From contig CAJNDS010000023.1 in the NCBI GenBank assembly GCA_905221605.1, positions 122,501 through 186,500 of the forward strand: DNA of 64,000 nucleotides, in the 5' to 3' direction. This document shows, piece by piece, positions 31,650 through 44,345 of the stretch. This stretch comes from Symbiodinium natans. Its lineage: Eukaryota; Sar; Dinophyceae; Suessiales; Symbiodiniaceae. Every line of letters begins with the position of its first letter. Position 1 is the stretch's first letter. Below the pieces are notes generated by a model, which saw only the letters and a list, made by a program, of their open reading frames with translations, did no database searches and had not been told where the DNA came from. A program made the translations under genes and the position numbers.

Positions 31650-33280
31650 TATGTACTACTTTCTAGGATTTATAGAGTTAGCTAGGGAAGCCAGCCACAT
31701 AATTGTAGCGGCGGTCATGTCCTTGTACGCCAGGCTGCGCCCGAAACAAAACTTGCCTGCACGTCCAAAGGTTTTTGGTCAGGTTGTGCGCGCTGAAGTC
31801 CTTGTACGCCAGGCTGTGCCCGAAACAAAATTTGCCTGCAGCGACAGGGGCCCTGCTATCAAGGACCCAAGTGTTTTTTGGTCAGGTTGTGCGGGCTGAA
31901 ATGCAAAAATGCCCTGCCAGGGTATCCAAGTGCTTTCCCAAACCCCCTGTCGGCTCCGCAAACAGGGGTCTGGGAAAAGCGCCAATGATTTTTTCAGCCC
32001 TCCCCTCCGCCCCCGCCCCGGCCACCAAGATTGCGGAATAGTTGGGGTGGGGGTTGCTTGTAAGAAGGAAGGGTCGTGGCTTTGGACCTTGTTTGTCGGC
32101 TCGAATACAGGCTGGAGCCCAGAATGACTTTTCCGACTTTTCCAGTCAACCCACAATTCTTCAAGGCACCCAAGTCCTCTGTGTGAGAAGCAAGTCGAGC
32201 AACAAGAAAGTCGTTCTTGCCTCGTCGGTGAAAGATCGCGAAAGGCACGCGAAAGCGTTGGGGGTGTTTCCGGACAAAAGGATTTTGTGGGCGACCCTAT
32301 GAGTTGAGTCTGACTGTCAGTGCTGTCGTGTTCTTGCCAGAAATGGTTTGGTTGTTGACATTTGATGTGGCCATTCTTATGCAGAGGGGAAAGACAGGGG
32401 TTGAACGCCGCAGGCTGGCGCTATTGGCACCATGCAAGTTCAAAGCCTGCAAGAAGCTCGATCTCGTGCGGATAAGGTTCAGTGGTCTGAGGCCGCTGAT
32501 GTTGCGGCGAAGAGGCATCGATTCGCTTCGACGTGATGTGAAGACATGTGAAGACATGGCCCGTGCTTCGAGGCGATGCCAGTGTCCAGGCTGCACCACC
32601 ACAAAGTGGCGACGCGGCCTCTGGCAGTGCTTGGCTGAGATACGACCAGATACTTGTAGGACGGATGGCTCAGCGAGAATTTGCTTTTCAACTAAGACTC
32701 AACTAAGCATTTCCTCTTTGAGGTGCACCGTCAAAGCGCCGGCCTTAGCACACAGGTTTCGATCACGGGCTGGTACTCCTAAGCGGAACGTGTAAGGCCA
32801 CGGGCGCTTCGAGTCGGTGTCATCCTAGCTGGCGAGCAGCATTGTTCTCAGACTGGTGTAAGGATGTGGCATGCGAGGACATCAATTGAAACCTGTATTG
32901 CAAATTTCTTGCGACTGCCGAGGTCGTGCTTGCCATCCTATCCCACAAACGCCGCGTGCTGACAGTCGCAGTTGGGACTGTGCACGATTGTGCAAGGCAC
33001 TGCTTGCGCTTCTGTGCTGCATTGTGCTGCCACAAGAGGTCATAGCAGGCCTTTTTCGCGGACTCAAGGCGAACTTGGTTCATTGCAATATATTGCAATC
33101 TTCACTGCCAGAGTACGCATGGCCACGTGCCAGAGGCACTTTCGCCAGGAGCCAGATTGGTGGGCTTTGTGAATGGTTGCTTGCTCGCACTGTGCAAGGG
33201 CTACGTTTGGCTAGAGGAGGAAGATGTGACGTGACGAAGGAATTTTTGGCCATGCTGAGGCTACGAATCATGTATCAATG
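31650..33280. other. Weak exon candidates only
   Basis: A ~70-bp duplication occurs at 31720-31850: GTCCTTGTACGCCAGGCTG and CCCGAAACAAAA(C/T)TTGCCTG are repeated. Two short coding-looking + frames: QSLQEARSRADKVQWSEA after an ATG at about 32434, and [34 protein letters not shown] at 33160-33270. Neither has a named family. A 163-codon frame at 32304-32795 overlaps the first. Confidence 0.3.
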
Positions 33281-33282
33281 GT

Positions 33283-33294
33283 GTGTTTTGTGTG

Positions 33295-33378
<84 letters not shown>

Positions 33379-33794
33379 TGTGTGTGTGCGTGTGTGTGTG
33401 TCTGTGTCTCTCTGTGTCTCTCTGTGTCTCTCTGTGTCTCTCTGTGTCTCTCTGTGTCTCTCTGTGTCTCTGTGTGTCTCTGTGTGTCTCTCTGTGTCTC
33501 TGTGTGTCTCTGTGTGTCTCTGTGTGTCTCTGTGTGTCTCTGTGTGTCTCTGTGTGTCTCTGTGTGTCTCTGTGTGTCTCTGTGTGTCTCTGTGTGTCTC
33601 TGCGTGTCTCTGCGTGTCTCTGCGTGTCTCTGTGTGTGTCTCTGTGTGTGTCTCTGTGTGTGTCTCTGTGTGTGTCTCTGTGTGTGTCTCTGTGTGTGTC
33701 TATGTGTGTCTCTGTGTGTCTCTGTGTGTCTCTGTGTGTCTCTGTGTGTCTCTGTGTGTCTCTGTGTCTGCTGCGTGTGTATGTGTGTGTGTGT
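33283..33794 (+). repeat. Compound microsatellite GT / GTGC / TGTGTCTC
   Basis: A (GT)n and (GTGC)n block to about 33400, then about 40 units of the 8-mer CTGTGTCT or CTGTGTGT with block-wise variants (TCTCTGTG, TCTGCGTG, GTGTGTCT), and a final GT stretch. All frames on both strands are open (VCLCVSL / RDTQRHTET), giving false ORFs up to 414 codons. Confidence 0.97.
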
Positions 33795-33827
33795 TTAGCT
33801 CTTGATGTGGTGCTCGGTTTAGTATCT

Positions 33828-33862
33828 GCCCCCCCCCCCCCCCCAAAAAAAAAAAAAGAAAA
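33828..33862. repeat. Adjacent poly-C and poly-A runs
   Basis: About 17 C followed directly by 13 A and AAAGAAAAACACACACAAAAAC-type sequence. This may be the tail of a retroposed sequence, but no body is identifiable upstream because the microsatellite intervenes. Confidence 0.8.
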
Positions 33863-34289
33863 ACACACACAAAAACAAAAGACATCCCAAAAGCCTCGCT
33901 CGGCCCGGATTGGGAACCCAGGCTTCAGGTCAGACCTTGAACCCCTGGAAATCCTGGAAACATTGTTTGGGGCCTTGTTTCGTCAAGGAGTCCAAATACA
34001 AACAGGGTCGAGGAAGGTTTGGGAATCTGACGCTGGAAGCTTCGGGCTTTTGGGGCTGTTAGCACATTCTCGCCTTCTTCCGTCTTGTCAAGCTTTACTC
34101 TTGGCTGACGGCTGACCGCAAGTAAGTACCTTGCATGGGACCATCATCGTGCGCCCATGTGCGCCCCATGCAGTCTAAAGTGACAGGCCCATCCGGCCAC
34201 GGGGAACGCTCGAAGCATCAGAAGTTTGATGCCGTTAGATGCTCCACCTCTGGGCGAAGTCGTGACAAACCCACCCCCTTCAACACCAA

Positions 34290-34455
34290 GCCCCCCCCCC
34301 ACCCAACCACAGCACCCACAAGGGGGCTTGCTTCAACGCTGGGAGGGGAGGGGAGGGGGGAGGGGAGGGGGGGACGGAGAGGGTTTTTTTTTGTTTGGGT
34401 TTTTGTTTTTGGGGGGTGGGGGGGGGGGGGGGGGGGGGGGGAGGGGGGGGGGCTT
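34290..34455. repeat. C-rich then very G-rich tract
   Basis: CCCCCCCCCCACCC near 34291, then GGGGAGGGG repeats from 34346 and an almost pure G region to 34452 with runs over 20. It could form G-quadruplexes on the + strand. Assembly length here is unreliable. Confidence 0.85.
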
Positions 34456-35242
34456 ATGTTATCGTGCGAGCGTGAAACCGGGATCTCTCCAAAATCCTGC
34501 TGACAGTATTGGCTTTATGGTTCTTGTTACTGGCACGCAACTACACGACTTCGAACAACTACCATAGTGCAGAAACGCACAGCACAGCGAAACACTAATA
34601 TCTGAGATTCTCTGATCGTACATCTCAAGGAGTAGTCTTGCTAGGTCCACGTGGCTTTCTAGAGGGCAAGTTCAAAGAGATCACCGAGAACCAGGTCTCA
34701 GAGCGCAGGCTGTCAACATGCATATCCCAGTTTGTTGACCTCGGCGCGCAGGTCAAGAAGGACATGAACCAGGGATCATGGCGGCTGCATGTTCCTTACT
34801 TTCTTCAGCGGCCGATTGTTCGCTCTGTCATTGCTGCAGCTTAGGCTGGGCCATGGCAGCTGCCGAGATGGCAGCTATTCAAAAGAGAACCGAATGGAGG
34901 CCCGAAGCCTTAAGCAATGGTGATGTCAGTGCATGTTGCGTTTCGGCAAGAGCCTTCTGTTGCTGCTTCTGATGCAGCAAAATAGCCATCAAACAGGAAG
35001 CCCAGATAGCAGCAGAGGTTTGCAACGAGTTACGCTTGGGGCCTGATTTTATTTTCAGATATCAGCAGACCACCTCAGCTTTTGCCCTTGAGATAGCGAG
35101 GCCTCGATGCACTTGCTCCTCGGATGGCATTCGGTCAGCTGCACCACGAACCACGGCACAAGTTGCAGAACTCCAAGGTGATAGTCGCCGGCCCAAAGGT
35201 TCCGCATCCTCCAATGTTTCAATGGAGAAGGCATCGCATGAA

Positions 35243-35400
35243 CTCAGATCCGCCGTAAGTTGCTGGAGGACCTCTCGTGGGCGGCGACCTTGGCGACCGC
35301 CTTCACGGAGGAGGAGCGACCAAGAACTGCGATGGTGCTGACGGTAGTGCATGTCTGCATGTCCGCTCGCACAGCTGGTCTGGAATTGGAACTTCAGTTT
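35243..35400 (+). CDS. Candidate C-terminal exon
   Basis: After CTCAG (35238-35242) the frame reads IRRKLLEDLSWAATLATAFT, EEERPRTAMVLTVVHVCMSA, RTAGLELELQFS and a TGA. It has helical, amphipathic character and an acidic patch, with no low complexity. Other frames on both strands are also open across the same bases (96-101 codons), so reading-frame choice is uncertain. No domain is recognised. Confidence 0.3.
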
Positions 35401-37695
35401 AGCTGAGAAGACAGTCTTCTACTAAGCCACCAAAAGAGGCCAGTTGAGGCTCCGTTGGATGTTGCCGGGGTCCAGAACCGTCTAGGCCCTTGTCCCGAGT
35501 GGGTTCCACCCGAGCCGAGGGCTTCAGGGATCTTCAGGGGAATCGGAGTGCAGTTCCTTGGTCCACAAGCCTCCCTGCAAAGCATCAGCTAGCTATGACG
35601 TCCACACAAGATCCACCGGGGGCTCAGGCCGCGCGCCTCGGCGCATAGAATGGGAAGCGGGTTGATCTCAGCCAGGCAGTTAGATTGTATGCCACCTGGC
35701 CAGGAGCTCTGCAGAACAAAAGTCATCGGCGTGCCGCACAGTGCAGACCTGAGTCATTGGACGTACCTTCGCCGAGACATGTGTGCTGTAGGACCTGAGA
35801 CGTGCTCATGTGCAGGCAAGAATTTGAATTTGTACGTCAAAAGGCATGGGGCACAGCTTCCGGCATGGTTGCAATATGTGCATGCGTGTAGTGGAGCAGC
35901 AACGGGCCCACGAAATCCCATCAAATGATATGGAAGGGCTCATACCAAGTGGGATGTTGTAGGTCATGTGTCTTAAATCCAGAAGAACTCGCGCAATCCC
36001 AAGCCCTCCTTTACAGGCAGTCCGGGGTGCGCTGCGCGGGGCAGAGGCCACAAGGAACGACAGTTCTGGAGTACCGAGAGCGCCAGGCGCAACACCACGA
36101 AAGAAAGAATCCCTTAGAATGGATGCGCGAAGCCTCGCGAAGCCTCGCGAAGCCATGCGAAGCCATGCGAAGCCAACCGATCCAAGAGCAACCGCAGGAA
36201 ATTCTTGTCAGATGCCACGTTTTCGCCGAGCGAAGCAGCACGATTTGGGACCACAGAAAGTTCGCAGGACCCAGGCATAAGGCCGCGATGCAAAGAGCAG
36301 AAATAGCCCCACCATGCCCCGCCCCCCCCCCCCCCAACTAAAAAAAAACGAACATCTCGTTCATATCGTTCATTTCTGGGCCACGGAAAGCAACTGCTGT
36401 TGTGAGTTGTGAGCCCAGGATTACATTTGCGATGAGCAATGTCCAGCAATGTTTTTTTTTTCATCTTAGCAGTAAGGGGCGCCAGGGGCGGGGGGGGGGA
36501 GGGTCGGGTTGCAAGCCTTTATTTCTGTGCTAGTAGCACAGCTCCATGGTTTTGGGGTGTCTGGAGGCTGCACCGAAGCCAACACACAAGTGGAAGCCAA
36601 GCCCGGCTAGGCCGAAAGAAGGCAAACAATCAACACTTGAGCATTTCAACTGGTGCTTCCTGGTACCACAGCACTCTCTAACCAAGGTACATGCCACTGA
36701 CGCTCGGGTTCGACACTGCGCGGCGTTTGCTCAGCGAGGCTTGACACCTTCTCGAGGAGTCGCTTGTTGGGGGATCTCATTCATGGCAGGTCGCAGGGAA
36801 CATCTTCGTCGACGCCCTCAGTTCAAACAAGCAGCCTGACAGCACAAACAGATGCCGCATAGCTGCCGATTATAATGCCTCTAGTGTTTGCACCTGAATC
36901 TGGGAAGGTACTGGCACTTCATCCGCTGCGGGGAGGACTGGGCATGCCCTGGCTGCCTTTGTTGGGGTGGTGGGTGTTGGCAACGGACGAAGGACGCCCT
37001 CACTGTCGAAGTGGCGCTCCAAACTCGCAGCAATTTCTCTGCACTCCCCGGCATGTTTTTCGTCACATTTCGTCACCATCGTACGTGGCGTGTGTCGTAG
37101 AATCATTTCGTATCGTGTCGGCGTCAAGGTCCGCAGATGTGACCCGCCATGCGCCCGCACCGATACACCGGTACCTGCACCGATGCCCAGCAAGAGGCAC
37201 AGGAGCGTGGGGTGGGATGGGGTGGGGCGGGTGCGTGGAGGGGGTGGGTGGGGGCCTCTCTTCCGCCGGGCCTGGCGACGGCGCCATCAGTCATCGGCAT
37301 CTCGCTGCATTTGCCTTGCGTTGGCGTATTGGCGCATCGGTGTATTGGCGCGTGGGTGTATTGGCGCGTCGGCGTGTTTCCCTTCTGGGACGCGAGCGGC
37401 GCATGGGCGTAACGATGTGCGCCTAGTAAACGAAAGCACACGGATACTGAAGATGAGAGAGTTAGAGTGCGCTTCTCTTCTCTGTCAGTTGACAGCCGCA
37501 ACTAAAGGTTTTGATTTCCTGTCGGTGGCTCACCTCTTGGTTTTCAACTTCTTAGAGTGCTAGGCACGCCCGTGGCAGATCACAACTGCCTGCAAAACAT
37601 TGGAAAAGATGTTGCAACTGCTTGCAGCCGATGAAGTTAACTTTCATGCCAACCGCAGTATTCATCCAAAGCATGGCTTCGACCACTTAGCGTAG
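35401..37695. other. No gene recognised; minisatellites and homopolymers
   Basis: At 36122-36175 an ~11-bp unit GCGAAGCCTC / GCGAAGCCAT is repeated about five times. There is a C run then an A run at 36319-36349, with a T run at 36452. At 37318-37380 an ~18-bp unit GTATTGGCGCGTGGGT is repeated three to four times. Frames crossing 36870-37560 are open on both strands, owing to high GC. Confidence 0.45.
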
Positions 37696-37698
37696 TGA

Positions 37699-38253
37699 AT
37701 GCTCCAGGTCCTCACAATGGGACGGCAAGCTCACCACATTTCTGATCAGAAGGTCAGCGCCCGCGACGAATTCAAGAGAGTGGCTGCCGCAAATCTTCGC
37801 TCTCAGGAGACTCTGATGCAAACTGTCACCAATATCTGCGAGGCCTTCATGCAACCTGTTGTGAACATTTCATTTTCTCTTGTGGCGGCTCATAGAGGTC
37901 GTCCAGTCCAGAAGACGGTCTGGCAGACACTCCGGTGTCGGGCCTCCAAGTCGCTTCAAGCCAGCAGCTCCTCAAACTGCTAGCTTCCACCGCAGCTAGC
38001 ACAACTGCAAGCGCAAATGCAAGCAATGTGAGTAGGCAGCATGATGAAGAAGTTGATCCAAATTCTGTGCAGGTGGTGTTGATCAGTCGCCAGCTCATTG
38101 AAACGTTGCCGGAGATGGACGGGCCAGCGGCAGCTGAGCCGACCAGATTTCGCGCGCTTTCCGAAATTCAGCCTTTTCCTTCCTTTTCTCCAGGACCAGC
38201 TCAAGGCAGAAATCGCTGCAATTGTCAAGACTGAGGCTGGCTCATGAAGCATT
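37699..38253 (+). CDS. Candidate multi-exon region, unknown protein
   Basis: A frame from 37699 reads KVSARDEFKRVAAANLRSQE, TLMQTVTNICEAFMQPVV and stops at 37981-37983. A second frame (37935-38200) reads ASTTASANASNVSRQHDEEV, DPNSVQVVLISRQLIETLPE, MDGPAAAEPTRF. A strong acceptor, CCTTTTCCTTCCTTTTCTCCAG (38170-38191), precedes DQLKAEIAAIVKTEAGS and a TGA at 38242-38244. The pyrimidine tract is the best acceptor I see in the window. Exon joins are not resolved, and I do not recognise the protein. It would be helical and Ala/Ser/Gln-rich. Confidence 0.35.
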
Positions 38254-38255
38254 CA

Positions 38256-38665
38256 CTACCGTTCCCTGATCGAACGACGCACTGGCTCAGGCTGCGGACA
38301 AGAACCGGCAGCCTTTTCCAACCGAGGCCCGCTCCGGGGATAGCAAAAGCAACAGCGCATGCTGGTTTGCCAGGGTTTGCCCTGACATTTTTGGCTTCTT
38401 CATCACAGCGAACACCACACTCGTTGAGCTTGCGGATGTGGGACTATTCCTGTTACATGGCGCGCATTCTTTTCATGCTGTGTGCACTGCTAGCGCTGTC
38501 CGATGCGAAGATCAGATGCACGAGGTGGACTCGCGCTTAAAGTCAGATGCCACCAAAGCGCTATTCAAGCGTCTGCCCCGCTTTGCCGGGGCCACAGCTT
38601 CAAGGCAACCTCGCGCAGATGGGCAGCGAACGCCAGCATTCTTTTACGAGCATAGGTACAGATGA
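38256..38665 (+). CDS. Candidate open exon, unknown protein
   Basis: A frame without early Met stays open about 135 codons: DALAQAADKNRQPFPTEARS, ACWFARVCPDIFGFFITANT, TLVELADVGLFLLHGAHSFH, DQMHEVDSRLKSDATKALFK, ending EHRYR and TGA at 38663-38665. Mixed hydrophobic and charged composition fits a folded protein. No domain is identified. It starts about 10 bp after the preceding candidate stop and may be a misjoined part of the same gene. Confidence 0.25.
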
Positions 38666-38669
38666 ACAT

Positions 38670-41600
38670 GATTCGCAGTCGCGACGGTGGTGGCCTCAAG
38701 ACGGTACCAACGAGCGAACTATGGTGCTTTGCCGAATGGCAATTCAGTAACTAGCACCTGTGGCAGCATGGTGAACTTGGTACGCCTGTTCTAAGCATCT
38801 GGACTACCAATCCTTCCCAAAGACCTGGAAGCTGCTGCCACCTCAGTTGCAATCCATCAACAATCGGTAGGACAAGCTGACGTGATTGCCAGGAACGCAT
38901 TCTCGGCCGCTTTGTCCAGCAGGAACTTCGCCTCAAGCCTCCTATCAAGAAGGACCGCTTGGAAAAACTTGTATCTTGCCTGGGTAGTTGGTTGTCTGCT
39001 CGCCGCTGTGCGAGGTAAAGGCCACTTTCGCGCCGCGCTTTCATGCCATGGACTTGATGACTAGTTCGCCTCTGCCGCAGTCCGAGCATTGTGTGCGTTG
39101 TCAGCTTGGCCTGGCCAACTTTGAAGTAGCTTCAACACATTTCAGTACGGGCATGCGTGGCATGCTCGCTGCATGACTTGCCATCCAGATTGTTGCACAG
39201 TTTTCTGGCTGCCGCCGCTTGCCAGGCCCTCTGCTTTCGACTGTGCTTTTGGGCACGATCCCTGCGGACTCAATGCTTAATGATGCACCACGACCCTACA
39301 TCTGCTGATGGGAGGTATGCTTTGGGACACACAGCCGCGTTGCTCGTAAACGAGCGTCGGAATTTTTACGTCGCCTGCTGTGCAGGCATCTTGCGGCCTA
39401 ACTGTCAACTGTTAGTTACTGTTAGTTGTTAGCACTGCGCACCTGCCTGCAAGGCATGCACCGAAATACACGCTTTTGGGAGCCGTGTGCCATTCCTTTC
39501 GCCTACTTGTACCCGGAGGTTTGCCTTGCGGAGTGCTAGCCTGTGATATTCCTGTGATGCAGCATGAGAACCCGAGCTCTGGCTCAATCTGCAGCACAAT
39601 TTTGGCGTGAAGTCTAAGTTTCATTCTGCCGGAAGTCACTGAATGCTGACGCGGTTGCATGCCAGATATGCCAGAGTACAGTTCTCCCTCAAAAATGTAG
39701 CCTCGTTCGACTGCCATGGCAGCTCCCGTCTTATCAAACCTGAAGAAAGATCGCTGCGAGGATGTTGCCGCTTGCTCCCAAACAGTCTCGTCCAGGCGTT
39801 TCTTTTCGTGATTGTGCGTCGCTGACTTCTTGTGGACCTAGGTCGTTGCTTCTCTGCTAAGCCGGGCTTTAAATTAGTAGACCCGCAATCGAGTCTGCGT
39901 GAGCTGGATGACAGAGTTAGAGGAGAGCTGCGAGAGCTTTGTTGTTCCACAACAGCTTGACTTGCACAGAGTGGTTTGAGTTGTCGTTGTGCTTGCTGTG
40001 CGCAGGCGGGCTCTCGCTCTTAATTAGTCTTAGCCTGTGTGCTTCGCTCTCAATCCTGCTCGCTTCTGGTCATCGTTTGGGTGCTCTTTTGGCTCTCTGA
40101 ACCAGTGTGTGGGCAGTCGGTTGTTGGCCGACAAGAGGACCAAATGAGCCTCTTCTTGAACCGAAATTGGCGATTGCAGCACTGCTTGCTTAGGTGACCA
40201 AAGTGGCCCAGTCAAGGTTTCGACATCAGAGCGATTGTACTTTGATTGCAAGAATTTGAAGTTATTGCGCATCTATCATCTGGCATGCCCATGCACATCA
40301 CGAGGAACACGACAAGGAACACCATGTCAGGGATCGCTGAACAACTCTGAGACTGGAGGTGGGCGCCCCTCCTGCCCACAAGCATGGGGAGGCTGTCGCG
40401 AGTGCTGTTGGCGGCTGTTGCATATCTAGTGCCAGAATTCGTCCCGATGCCTTTGAGAGGAGCGAGTTCTTTGTGAAATGCACGTATGTCGACTTTCGTT
40501 CACCTTCTATGTTTCGGCCGCATTGCACCACAGAGTTCAAAGACCTAGTTTTTAATTCCAGGACATCCTGGCTGCACCCTGTCATCTGACCTCCACAGTC
40601 TGCCTGTAGAGTGTATCACCTGCGAAAGGTCTGATCAAGCAAAGTGCCCTGCATCGGCACTGGCGCGGAGCGCTGTACAGCCTGTTTGCAATGCATGTGC
40701 AGGTGGCATTGGGCATGCAAAGGGGCTGACATGTGCTGACTCCACTTTGGCTTTGTGGGCAGGGCTTCAAACCCAACACAGTTGCCTGGAACCTGGCTAC
40801 GGCAGCCTGTGGCAGATGCCAGAAGTGGCAGGCGACTCTCAGGCAAGAACTCCCGTGACTGCAGGGTTGCTGCTGCTTCTAAAGCCACAGCCAAATCCCA
40901 AGCCAAACAAGCCACAGCCAAAGCCACAGCCCAAGCCAAGCCATGTCACAAGGACGAGCACATTTACAGCATTTGCAGCCTTTAGGAGGCTCGAAATACC
41001 GAAATTACGCCATCGGCTGATTTTGGGAGGCGGGGCGAACTGCAAAGGAAAAGAAAAACCAAACCCACCTGCAAATAACTGCAAATCCCGTGAGAGCAAG
41101 GCCACAACACGAGCACGTGCACATCAAGAATACTTGCATGAACGGGGCGGGGTTCTGCAAGCTGCTGCGAGCACCTTTGCATCATAATGCAAAGCCTAGA
41201 TGCAGATGGATGAGCGCACTGTTGCAAAGGGGCGGGGCTCCAGGTTGGCAGTAAATGCAGTGTGCGGAGACGTGGGTCGAATGTGTCATTGTTGGTCCAA
41301 GTTCGTTTTTGGATCTCCAAAGTTAGATTTGTTCTTTGCTCCTGATTTTTTGATACCTCGCCCTTCATGCCGCGTGCAATAGTCCGCGGGCTTCTACCGT
41401 GCTAGTCGTCGCCTGCATGCAGGTTGATGACCACTGCAAGTCAAGCCGCAGATCAAATAACGTGCGCAGTTTCCTGTTGTTCAACTGCTCGATCTCGTAG
41501 ACTGAGAAGTCGTGCATGTGCATGGGGTATGAACACCCGTGATGCTGCAAAGGTACAACACAGCAGCCAAGCTGACTTGTGAAGTCGGACGGTGGGAAGT

Positions 41601-43945
41601 TGGACACAGTCGAAGCCTTCGATTCGGAGGACAGGATGTCATGATGGTTTCAATCTGGGTGTTTGGACAAGGATGCATCGCTGGTGCATCGGAAAGGCGA
41701 ATAGAGCCGGATGCGGCCTCCACCTCACTCCCTGATGCACGCAGAACCAGAGTGTGGATGTGATACAAGTATGATACAAGTATGATGTGATAAATCTATA
41801 TGACGTGAAGAGGTCTCTTTCAACATTCTGTTGCACGGCAGCGGGAAGGCTAGCAGCTGGTCGATGTGCTTGCATGAATTCGTGACGGCCTCATGCTTTG
41901 CTCACTTTGCTCTCATGCTTTGCTCCAAAGTGCGTTGTGTCACTTTGATTCACGTACTGCCTATGCTGCCGAGGCAGTCCTGGAAAGTTGTGATGCAACT
42001 GCCTGCACGTCAGCGTTGAGTGCTTTGTGCTCTGAGCTGCAGTGGCAAGCAGGACGCAAGCCCCCCTGCTTGTTCAAGTTTTGATCCATTTTGATCCATC
42101 TCCACCACAACCCGCTTGTTCAAAGGAATGAATCTTCTTGAAGAATTCTTCTGCTGCGGGCTTACCGACGCACAATGTGTGACTTTCGCACGGATTCTGT
42201 CGGATTCAGGTCAAGCCTTGGAGGCTGACGTGGCCATGGTTGGGACGGGGATTGCCGCTATCTCTGCGAGTGACAGGTGGCATTGCTCGTGCTTGCCTTG
42301 GATGAAGAGGGAACATGAGGCGATGTCCTGGATCGTGAAGCCTTGGAATGGTTGCATCTGTCAGGCTGAATTTGTTTTCGCTACTTCACTCTCGCACCCT
42401 GCGTGCCGACAGCATATGCTTGGGAGCATGTGCGAATGGCTTCGTGCAGCGCGCGAACTGGTTCCAGGCCACATCTCGACAGTCTCGACCCTCGACTTGC
42501 TGCAGTGTTTTAGCTGTAGTTTTGGCCAGGCGGTTCATCTTGGAACGCTGCTTATGGCGGAGGTCCGGTCTCACTATGTCTCACTATGTCTCACCTGCTC
42601 CAAGGCATGCAGCAGACCCCCAGAACTGCAAGGACCTGCAACTTAACCGCGTCTTCTGCAATTCAGTGCTCGGCGGATTCCAGAAGTGCGGGCGTGGGTC
42701 CCCCAGTGAGAGGCCATGCTACGCAAGGCGTTGAAGACCGCATCTGTATCTGACACGCATGAACAGCGCTCATAATTCTAAACCGACTGGTGACCGGTTG
42801 ATTCTTTACAGTGCTTTTTGGGTTTCAGTGTCAAGTAGTCGTCAACGAGGCTTGGATTTGAAATATTGAAACATTTTCGACACAAACCATGCGGAACCCT
42901 GCGGACATGCCGGAGGGAAGTGAGGCGGAATCCAGGAAAGATTTTACGTGATTTTACTTACGCAGACGAGAGAGTTTGTAAGCCGGAAAAATTTTGAAAG
43001 CCGCCATGATACGGAAGCAACGACGAAATCGAGACGAGAGACGCAGAGGAATACAATATTGAAGCCGAAGACAAGCACACTGTCAAAGCCCAACGAAGCG
43101 GAAGCCTTCATTTGCAATGTTTCAAAGCGCACGCGAGACAGAAATGTAATTGACGTGCCCGTGTAACATGGTAGCCGCCACGAGCCCGAACATAGACTCA
43201 ACATTCCGCTTCCCTATCTCCTCCTGGATCTCCTGATCTGTTTCTGACATCTACTCAGGATGTGGCCCGACACAGATGATCTTGACGACCGTTGGCACGT
43301 GTGCAGCGCAGAAAAATGCAGAAACATTTCGGAGGCATCGATGACAGTTAATGACAGTTGCACTGGTCGCGGGACACGAGCGGCGCTTTTCGCAGAAACG
43401 CTTCGCAAAGAACGGGCGGGGCGGGCGGGGAGGCACCCGTTTTGCCCAGGAGCAGCCCCGAGCTCCCGCTCTCTAAATGCGAACGAAGTTGGCAAAGTGA
43501 CTCACTTCATGCAGAGCACCACGGTGAGTCCGTGAGTCCGCAATGCTGGTTTCGACCTGGGGTGAGTGAACATGAAGTGAGAAGAAGGCAAATCACGGCT
43601 ATGTAAAATTCAAAGCAGTTCAAGTGGAGCTGAGTTTTATGAAGAGATACAACTTCTCAATGTGTACGCATACGAAGGATCTTTTTTTTGGAAAAGCAGG
43701 GAAGGGCTTCAGGCTTAAAGGGCCATGGCTTCAGGAAGCTTGCAGAAAATCCACATCCAATCCAAGAATCCAAGTTCTCCGGCGCGTGTCGTTGGGAAGG
43801 GGGAAGTCAGCCCATTCTGTTACATGTAGCGCACAATGGTACACGTTTCCTGAATGGTTTGTACAGTGTTTGTGTGTGGGACTGAGGCTGGGAGTCTTTG
43901 GGAGTTATGCTGCGAAATGCTGGCGGTGGGTCCAAAGCCTAAGCC
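38670..43945. other. Long stretch with only weak candidates
   Basis: At 38880-39010 a + frame reads DVIARNAFSAALSSRNFASS with a possible GTAAAG donor at 39017. At 40875-40945 there is an (AGCCAA/AGCCAC)n minisatellite. At 42116-42646 a 176-codon + frame (EEFFCCGLTDAQCVTFARIL, ...ELVPGHISTVSTLDLLQCF) is open, without a family. None is firm. Confidence 0.3.
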
Positions 43946-43949
43946 TGGA

Positions 43950-44083
43950 GCCAGGACATGCTGACACAGTCGCCAAATGTCGCCAATCTCAGGCCTGACC
44001 TCGTCGCGATGAACACTGCGGTTGCCGCCTGTGAGAAGGCAGTCCCGAAATGGTCCTGCAATCAGATGTCTTCTTTGCACTGA
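43950..44083 (+). CDS. PPR-like repeat exon
   Basis: The frame reads SQDMLTQSPNVANLRPDLVA then MNTAVAACEKAVPKW, and a TGA follows about 14 codons later at 44081-44083. The pattern P-D-x-V-x-x-N-x-x-(I/V)-x-A-C-E-K-(A/G) is the hallmark of pentatricopeptide repeats, which are abundant in dinoflagellates, where PPR proteins bind organellar RNA. About one 35-residue repeat is visible. Neighbouring repeats must be on other exons or are lost. The TAA upstream at about 43941 and the lack of further repeats within 1 kb make an isolated exon or pseudogene fragment possible. Confidence 0.55.
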
Positions 44084-44175
44084 ACATTTACTGAAGTTGG
44101 TCGGCTTCATGGGTTTTTGTGTGACTGCTCGCTCCTTGCCAAAAGGCGCAAGTTCTCCACAAATTGTATAGTGTA

Positions 44176-44345
44176 TGCCCCCCCCCCCCCCCCTAATAAT
44201 AGGTGGATGGGGGGGGGGGGGTTTACCCGCCGCGGCACCTATTTAGGATAGGTGGGGCGCCTATTTGGGGAAGGGTGGGGGACCCTAACAAAAATAGGTG
44301 GCGCAGTATGTTTTCGGATGTCTACCACCTATTTCTTGAAACACT
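44176..44345. repeat. C17/G13 inverted homopolymers and ATAGGTGG repeats
   Basis: A C run (44178-44193) and a G run (44210-44222) are separated by TAATAATAGGTGGAT and can pair into a G:C hairpin. The following 120 bp repeat (C)CTATTT and ATAGGTGG motifs in both orientations, several of them self-complementary. No gene. Confidence 0.7.

Noticed and set aside
33275-33868. RDTQRHTET / VCLCVSL open frames up to 414 codons
   Set aside because: Generated by an 8-bp microsatellite without stop codons in any frame.
40747-41187. 146-codon Lys/Pro-rich frame
   Set aside because: The KPQPKPQPKP part is an AGCCAA minisatellite and the remainder has no support.
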